From Planctomycetota bacterium (GTDB lineage: Bacteria; Planctomycetota; UBA1135; JACQFD01): a DNA stretch of 64,000 nucleotides. The stretch is taken from contig JACQFD010000017.1 of assembly GCA_016200225.1 (NCBI GenBank), positions 79,495 through 143,494 on the forward strand. Direction: 5' to 3'. Shown here in pieces: positions 58,679 to 64,000 of the stretch (its first letter is position 1; each line of letters begins with the position of its first letter). The position numbers were made by a program, and so were the translations under genes. The notes beneath the pieces are model-generated. The model was given only the letters and a program-made list of their open reading frames with translations, had not been told where the DNA came from and did not search any database.

Positions 58679-61006
58679 ATGTCACTTTCCATCGGATACG
58701 ATATCGGCATCAAATCGCTGCTCGCGTCGCAATCGGCGCTCCAGACGATCGGTAATAACGTCGCGAATGCCAACACTCCGGGTTTTTCGCGCGAGCAGGT
58801 CATCATGGGCGAGTCGGCGCCGGTCATGGTCGGCGGACTTTCGCTCGGAACGGGCGTGGACATTGCACAAATCCGCCGCGTCGTCGACGAGGGCCTCGAT
58901 CTGCGAATATTAGCGAATCGGAGCGCGCTCGCGCGCATGTCGACGGAGAATTCCGGACTACAACAAATCGAGAGTATTTGGAACGGCGCGGGCGGCAACG
59001 GGCTTCCGGCTTCGTTAAATTCTTTTTTCAGTAATCTGGGCACGCTCGCGAACCATCCCGACGACACCACGAGCCGCAAGTCCGCGGTGACCTCCGGCAA
59101 CGACATCGCGAACGCGCTGCGCGATCTCTCGGCGAATCTTAAGTCTTTCCGCGACGACCAGCGATTCGCCGCGAATCTGCGCGTGCAGGAAGCGAATTCG
59201 ATTTCGTCTCAAATCGCCGATTTGAATGGACAAATCGCCAATCTAAAGACTCGGAACGTCGACGCCCACGCATTGAAGGATCGCCGGCAGCAATTGTTAA
59301 ACGATCTCGGCGAGATCGCGAGCGTCGAGACGATTCCATCGTCCAACGACATGGTGAGAGTTCTCGTCGGAGGCACGACGATCGTGAGCGGCGAGAAATC
59401 GCACGAAATGGCGCTCGACTATTCTAATAATAACAATCCGGTTCTGAAAGTAAACGGCGCGATCGGAGAAGTCGCCGTCGGAAACGGCGCGATCGCCGGA
59501 TTATTAAATTTAACGGAACAGAACGTACCGTCGCTCACCGATCAGGCGAACCAGTTCGCGAAATCGATGATTCTCGCCTTCAATCGCGTGCATTCGACCG
59601 GAGTTCCGGCCGCCGGCGGATTTGATACTTTGCAAGGCGACGCCGCTCCCGCCGGCGGTTCCGCCGGAACCACGATTCCGCTCGCGAATGCCGGGCTTGG
59701 AGTGGATGTCAAGAAAGGCGACTTGTATGTTACCGTTCGCGACACAAACACCGGCGATATTACAAAATCTAAAATTAGTATCGACCCCGCCGAATCGATC
59801 GCGGATTTCGCGGCGAAGGTTTCGGGCATCGGACATCTCTCGGCGACGATCGACGCCGCCGGAAAGATAAGGATTTCGGCCGACGCCGGGTTCAAATTCG
59901 ATTTCAGCCCCCGGCTCGATACAAATCCCGACTCGAACGGCGCGTTTGGCGGAGCGTCGGCTTCGGTATCGAGCCAGTCGACCGGCCCGTTCACGCTGAC
60001 CGGCGGTTCGACAATGCAAATATCCGTCGACGGCGGAGCGCCGCAAACGATCAGTTTTCAATCATCACAATTCTCGGATATTACAAAAGCAACGGCCGAG
60101 GAGATCGCGGCCGCCATCGGCGGACAACTCGTCGGCGCGAAGGCCGTCGCCGACCATGGGAGAGTTTCGATCGTTTCCACGACGACGGGCGCCGCCTCGA
60201 CTATACAAATAACCGACGGCACCGGCTCCCCCGCCGCCGCCCTCGGATTTCCTTCGGGCGCGGACGCCGGTTCGGAGACGGCGGCAAATGCACAAATATC
60301 GGGCGCGTTTACGGGCGGTTCGAACGACGTCTGGACATTCAAGGCGGACGCGGACGGCCAGATCGGCGTCACGCCGAATCTAAGCATCGGCGTTTACGAT
60401 GCGACCGGCAACCGGATCGCGACGCTTCCCGTCGGGCAGGGCTATTCGCCGAATACTAAGATTTCGATCAAGGACGGCGTGGAGGTTTCCTTTGGACCCG
60501 GATCGATTTCGCAATCGTCGAACGACGCATTCTCGGTCGACGTGGTCGCGAATTCCGACTCGTCCGACATTTTGAGCGCGCTCGGATTGAATACATTCTT
60601 TTCGGGAAATGATATTACGAATATATCCGTTCGGGCCGATCTGCTCGCGCACTCGGAATTATTCTCGAATTCGCTCTCGGGCGCGCCCAACGACGCCGGC
60701 AACATCGTCCGGTTGATGAATATACAAAAACAGGATCAGTCCGCGCTCGGCGGCTCCACGCTTCCGGGATTCCTGACGGAGGCGACTTCCGATCTCGCAA
60801 TTGATACAAAACGCGCCGGGGATCTCGAATCGTCCCAGCAGACGCTCGTCGACAATCTCTCGCAGCAGCGCGAGCAAGTTTCCGGCGTTTCGCTCGAGGA
60901 GGAAATGTCGAATCTCGTCCGCTATCAACAGGCATTTCAGGCTTCGTCGCAATACTTGCGCGTTTTGCAGGAAACGTCGTCGTCGTTGCTCGGTCTTATA
61001 CAATAA
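58679..61006 (+). CDS. flgK: Flagellar hook-filament junction protein FlgK
   Basis: 775-aa first hook-associated protein. The N-terminal block is SIGYDIGIKSLLASQSALQTIGNNVANANTPGFSREQVI; the FlgK-specific SLNSFFSNLGTLANHPDDTTSRKSAVTSGNDIANALRDLSANLKSFRDD and LKDRRQQLLNDLGEIASVETI follow. The C-terminal end is SQQREQVSGVSLEEEMSNLVRYQQAFQASSQYLRVLQETSSSLLGLI. It is longer than usual (about 550 aa): an extra region of about 250 residues near 330-580 carries repeated Ser/Thr/Gly-rich beta segments (TGGSTMQISVDGGAPQTISFQSS) in the surface-exposed D2/D3 zone. Confidence 0.95.
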   Translation: MSLSIGYDIGIKSLLASQSALQTIGNNVANANTPGFSREQVIMGESAPVMVGGLSLGTGVDIAQIRRVVDEGLDLRILANRSALARMSTENSGLQQIESIWNGAGGNGLPASLNSFFSNLGTLANHPDDTTSRKSAVTSGNDIANALRDLSANLKSFRDDQRFAANLRVQEANSISSQIADLNGQIANLKTRNVDAHALKDRRQQLLNDLGEIASVETIPSSNDMVRVLVGGTTIVSGEKSHEMALDYSNNNNPVLKVNGAIGEVAVGNGAIAGLLNLTEQNVPSLTDQANQFAKSMILAFNRVHSTGVPAAGGFDTLQGDAAPAGGSAGTTIPLANAGLGVDVKKGDLYVTVRDTNTGDITKSKISIDPAESIADFAAKVSGIGHLSATIDAAGKIRISADAGFKFDFSPRLDTNPDSNGAFGGASASVSSQSTGPFTLTGGSTMQISVDGGAPQTISFQSSQFSDITKATAEEIAAAIGGQLVGAKAVADHGRVSIVSTTTGAASTIQITDGTGSPAAALGFPSGADAGSETAANAQISGAFTGGSNDVWTFKADADGQIGVTPNLSIGVYDATGNRIATLPVGQGYSPNTKISIKDGVEVSFGPGSISQSSNDAFSVDVVANSDSSDILSALGLNTFFSGNDITNISVRADLLAHSELFSNSLSGAPNDAGNIVRLMNIQKQDQSALGGSTLPGFLTEATSDLAIDTKRAGDLESSQQTLVDNLSQQREQVSGVSLEEEMSNLVRYQQAFQASSQYLRVLQETSSSLLGLIQ

Positions 61007-61067
61007 TCCATACACACGATACAATTTCCGGTCGTCCATCTCATTTCATTAATAACTAAATAAAACA

Positions 61068-62510
61068 ATGAGAGTTACCCAGGGACTACTCTTCGGACAG
61101 GCGCTTGACGGCGTCCACCGGCAGAATGTAGCCATTCTCACGGCGCAACAGCAACTTTCGTCCGGCAAACGCTGGACCCGTCCGTCGGAGGATGCGACCG
61201 CGGCGGCGGAATCGATGGTCGCGCACGCGCGGCAGAGCACGATCGAACGTTATCAAAACGCCGTCGGCGAAGCGGAGGACCGCCTCGGCAGTTCGGCGCA
61301 GGCGATCCAATTGTTAACTGGCGTTCTCGCGGATGCTAAAGAAGTCGCCGTGAGCGCGGGCAATTCGACATTGACGAGCGCGGATCGCAAATCGCTCGCG
61401 CAGCGAATCGATTCGGTGCTCGCGCAGGTGATGGAAGTGGCCAATCGCGAAGATAAGTATGGAGCGCTTTTCGGCGGCACGGCGAGCGGAACTCCCTACG
61501 CGATGGACGGCGATAAAGTTACTTATCAAGGAGACGACGAGCGGCAGCGCGCGAACATCGGCGACACATTGGTAGTTACTACCAATATCGCGGGTTCGGA
61601 ACTCTTTTCCAAACAAGCGCGGACGGCCTCGTCGTTCTTCGGCGGCTCGACCGGCGCGGCCCCCGGAACGGGCACCGACTCCGGAACCGACCGCGGAGTA
61701 TTAACAGTTGCGCACGGGACGACGACCGTGGGCGACGGCGCTCTCGCGGGAGGCGATTCCGCGTCGGGATTGAAACCGGCCGCGACGTCCGCGGCGCTCG
61801 ATACAATTATCGGTCCCGCCGGCGCGCACACGATCACGCTGGACGCAGTCGCCAAAACGATACAATTAAATTCGGGAGCACCCGTCGCCTACACGGGCGC
61901 CGAGACCGACTTCGCGCTCGGCGACGGCAAAGGCGGCACGGTGCATCTGAATCTCACGGGCATTGCCTCGGGATTCAACGGAACAGTTAATTTAACATCC
62001 ACGGGAACGCTCAGCACCGACGGCGGCGTCACGCGGACCGCGATACTGTTTTCGCAGAATCAGGTCGCCGTGCGATCGCAGGACGGATCGACGACAAATA
62101 TTAATTCGACGAGCATCCGGTACGCCGGTTCGGAAACGATTGATTACACCGGCACGACCGATTTGTTTCAATCGCTGATCGGTTTGCGCAATGATTTATT
62201 AAATTACGATTCCCAGCCGGCCGCATCGCGCGACAAAAGCCTTCAATCGCGCGCGCGAGAGCTGTCGCGGAATTTTGACAACGCAAATATCGCGCTCGCG
62301 GACGTGGGATCGAGGCTCGCCATCGCGCAGAACGACGGCGAACGGCTGAATGAAATGAAAGATCAGGTTTCGATTATTATATCGAATCTCGAGGACACCG
62401 ACTTCGCGAGCGTGGTCGTGGACTACAATAAATCGCAACTGGCGTTGCAAATGGCGCAGGCCGCGGGCCAACGCCTCATGCAAACGAATTTCATGTCGTT
62501 CTTACAATAA
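61068..62510 (+). CDS. flgL: Flagellar hook-filament junction protein FlgL
   Basis: 480-aa flagellin-like junction protein. The N-terminus MRVTQGLLFGQALDGVHRQNVAILTAQQQLSSGKRWTRPSEDATAAAESM and C-terminus SRLAIAQNDGERLNEMKDQVSIIISNLEDTDFASVVVDYNKSQLALQMAQAAGQRLMQTNFMSFL are conserved helical arms. Residues 190-370 are a variable beta insert (FFGGSTGAAPGTGTDSGTDRG...) that should face outward. The stop shares a base with the ATG of the acetyltransferase gene (TAATG). Confidence 0.93.
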   Translation: MRVTQGLLFGQALDGVHRQNVAILTAQQQLSSGKRWTRPSEDATAAAESMVAHARQSTIERYQNAVGEAEDRLGSSAQAIQLLTGVLADAKEVAVSAGNSTLTSADRKSLAQRIDSVLAQVMEVANREDKYGALFGGTASGTPYAMDGDKVTYQGDDERQRANIGDTLVVTTNIAGSELFSKQARTASSFFGGSTGAAPGTGTDSGTDRGVLTVAHGTTTVGDGALAGGDSASGLKPAATSAALDTIIGPAGAHTITLDAVAKTIQLNSGAPVAYTGAETDFALGDGKGGTVHLNLTGIASGFNGTVNLTSTGTLSTDGGVTRTAILFSQNQVAVRSQDGSTTNINSTSIRYAGSETIDYTGTTDLFQSLIGLRNDLLNYDSQPAASRDKSLQSRARELSRNFDNANIALADVGSRLAIAQNDGERLNEMKDQVSIIISNLEDTDFASVVVDYNKSQLALQMAQAAGQRLMQTNFMSFLQ

Positions 62511-63598
62511 TGGCCGCCGCCGCCGTCGCCACGCCCGTGCGCGCCGATGAGCGCGCCCTGGCCGTCGCCATGCTCGAGCGCGCGCTCCGGCCCGGGTCGG
62601 AGGCGTGGCTCGCCGCCGAGCAGCCGGCTATTTTTAGCGATGTCGCGACCGGAGAATTGTGCATTGTCCGGTCGGAGGGCGCGGTGGTCGCGGGCGCGGC
62701 CTGCGTCGCGCGCGAAGTCTCGACTCCGGGCGGAAAATTAAGAATTGGATTGATAGGATCCGTGGCGACGGAAGAGGCATTCCGCGGATGCGGCCTTGCG
62801 AGCGCGGCCATGAACGCCTGCGAACAGTGGCTTCGCGACGCCGGCTGCGCAGCGGCGGTTTTGTGGGCCGACGTCCCCGATTTTTATATAAAACGCGGCT
62901 ATGGCGAGGCGGGAATCGAGGAAATCATACTCATGCCGCCGCTCAACGAACTCGACGCCGCCGGTACCTGCGAAAATTACCTTTCGGATGATTTACATTC
63001 GGTCGAACGCATCCGCATGCGCGAGGCCGCGCACACCGACCGCCCCAGGGCGGAATCGGCCTATCATTATAGTTTTCCCGGCACGAACGTTTATGTATAT
63101 CGGGAGAAAAGCGGTCGCGTGTCGGCCTATGCGGCGCTCGGCCGCGGCGGAGATTTGCAAAATGTCGTTCACGAATGCGGCGGCACCGCCCAGGGCATTT
63201 TCGCGCTGGTTTCGCATATCATAAATATACATTCGCTCCCCGAGGCCGTCTGCATCTTAAGCGCCCACCGAACGGACATTCTCGAAATCGTGCGCTCGGC
63301 TGGAATCGCGACAGAGACCGGATCGCTCGGCATGGTCAAGTGCCTCGACCGCGAAAAATTAATATTACCTCTGCGTCCCGCGCTTCCGGAAAATGTCGTG
63401 ATTGAATTGATGGAAGGGAAAATTAAGTTAATATATAATGGAAACGCCATCGAAATCGACGACGGCGAATTGGTTCACGCCGTAATTGGTCATAAAGAAT
63501 CCCGCGATCCATTAAATCGCATCGAAGCGGTTCTTGCGTTACCAAGAATGTCACTTGTGCCGATGCGTCCAAGTTTTGGCGGATTCGATTCAATATAA
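62510..63598 (+). CDS. GNAT-family N-acetyltransferase
   Basis: 362 aa with two GNAT-like halves. The N-terminal half has acetyl-CoA-binding segment IGLIGSVATEEAFRGCGLASAAMNACEQWLRDAGCAAAVLWAD (the R.xG.A.A.M. loop) and VPDFYIKRGYGEAG. The C-terminal half (VERIRMREAAH to VLALPRMSLVPMRPSFGGFDSI) has the fold but a degraded acetyl-CoA loop. It overlaps flgL by one base, so it is translated with the flagellar genes. The substrate is unknown; modification of flagellin, FlgK or FlgL is possible but unproven. Confidence 0.82.
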   Translation: MAAAAVATPVRADERALAVAMLERALRPGSEAWLAAEQPAIFSDVATGELCIVRSEGAVVAGAACVAREVSTPGGKLRIGLIGSVATEEAFRGCGLASAAMNACEQWLRDAGCAAAVLWADVPDFYIKRGYGEAGIEEIILMPPLNELDAAGTCENYLSDDLHSVERIRMREAAHTDRPRAESAYHYSFPGTNVYVYREKSGRVSAYAALGRGGDLQNVVHECGGTAQGIFALVSHIINIHSLPEAVCILSAHRTDILEIVRSAGIATETGSLGMVKCLDREKLILPLRPALPENVVIELMEGKIKLIYNGNAIEIDDGELVHAVIGHKESRDPLNRIEAVLALPRMSLVPMRPSFGGFDSI

Positions 63599-63633
63599 CT
63601 GATATTGATACTGGAAGCGTCATGGCGGGAGGC

Positions 63634-63688
63634 GCTCTGGCGCCGCATGGCGCCTGCGCTGCGCGGGCGGCGAGGTGTGCGCTCGACG
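63634..63688 (+). repeat. Repeat family B, copy 2
   Basis: Runs GCTCTGGCGCCGC through GCGGGCGGCGAGGTGTGCGC to TCGACGGG. Compared with copy 1 (48038-48135, minus strand) it lacks two inner segments. It is followed by an AT-rich tract GGATAATAAATGTTATAAAA and then repeat A copy 3, so the two repeat families abut here. Confidence 0.7.
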
Positions 63689-63723
63689 GGGGGATAATAA
63701 ATGTTATAAAAAGTGGGGTGTTT

Positions 63724-64000
63724 GTGTCATGTGGCCGGGATCACTGACGGCGAGGCGGTCGCGCGACGCGCGGTGTGGCCGCGCTTGCGCGGGCACGCGC
63801 GCGCCGCGACGGCCGAGCAGCCGCGCTTATATTAGTGTACGTGCCATCGTTAGTACTGGCGGGCGGCGGGTCCGTGGCGCTAGACAGCGGCGGCGAAGGC
63901 GACGCCCCGTCGCGTCGAGCGTGTGGTTAACGCTGGCGTGTGGGTCGCGACACGGCGTGGCCGGAGCATCGCCGCTGCGCCGCGCCGCGGAGCCCGCCGC
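63724..64000 (+). repeat. Repeat family A, copy 3 (cut by window end)
   Basis: Begins GTGTCATGTGGCCGGGATCA at 63724, 126 bases after the acetyltransferase stop. Inner helix GTCGCG (63758-63763) pairs with CGCGAC (63805-63810), as in copy 2 and unlike the ATGTCG/CGACAT of copy 1. The variable hairpin GTGTGGCCGC / GCGGGCACGC keeps 9 of 10 pairs. The left arm of the closing helix is 63859-63873; its right arm runs off the window at 64000. The core matches copy 2 with few changes. Confidence 0.9.

Noticed and set aside
1..64000. CRISPR arrays, rRNA genes and insertion sequences with transposase.
   Set aside because: No regularly spaced direct repeats of 23-40 bp, no rRNA motifs and no transposase-like protein were seen on either strand.

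Overview
The window is GC-rich, densely coded Gram-negative DNA. It encodes outer-membrane lipoproteins and flagellar P- and L-ring proteins (FlgI, FlgH). Squalene is made through HpnC/HpnD/HpnE and isoprenoids through the MEP pathway. Ala/Ser/Pro/Gln-rich linkers (SKPASQPASAPSR type), a FlgH without a lipobox cysteine and the flgFGAHIJNKL order suggest an uncultured planctomycete-like or related PVC-type bacterium. That placement is inference; there is no rRNA here to settle it.

Layout. 1-2475: cell-surface genes (partial secreted protein, TIGR03087-type glycosyltransferase, SGNH hydrolase). 2931-4262: secreted esterase-like protein. 4379-15621 (minus): an 11-gene complex I operon nuoABCDHIJKLMN without nuoEFG, preceded by two divergent 2-oxoacid:ferredoxin-oxidoreductase-like genes (15833-18351). 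18455-22226 (minus): DUF192, QueD, SGNH/TPR protein and IspG. 22358-26072: a defence/addiction island (DUF4143 ATPase, AbiE pair, VapBC). 26299-27132: two small lipoproteins. 27290-32273: hpnCDE, ispH and a lone ABC ATPase. 32505-33154: a second VapBC. 33163-35988: acyl-CoA dehydrogenase, cupin and DUF3500. 36054-42437: mixed genes including an M24 aminopeptidase, LTxxQ-like and basic secreted proteins and a beta-propeller. 42513-42589: tRNA-Val. 42733-46717: Ugd, a small membrane protein with its HTH regulator, a second IspH and a DUF4352-like protein. 48138-51291: a NitT/TauT-type ABC importer. 51406-52999: ECF-type sigma factor and TPR protein. 53372-62510: flagellar rod, ring and hook-filament-junction operon, followed by a GNAT acetyltransferase.

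The most interesting signal is non-coding. Three intergenic copies of a roughly 290-390-nt element (2522-2889, 39982-40368, 63724 to the window end) keep base pairing while the paired sequences differ, with three double compensatory changes in one 6-bp helix. This looks like an undescribed structured RNA or a structured non-autonomous mobile element. A second repeat family (48038-48135 and 63634-63688) is tied to a near-perfect 129-nt palindrome. Two copies of an ACTTTG-N5-CAAAGT operator flank a winged-helix regulator locus and tie the second ispH to it.
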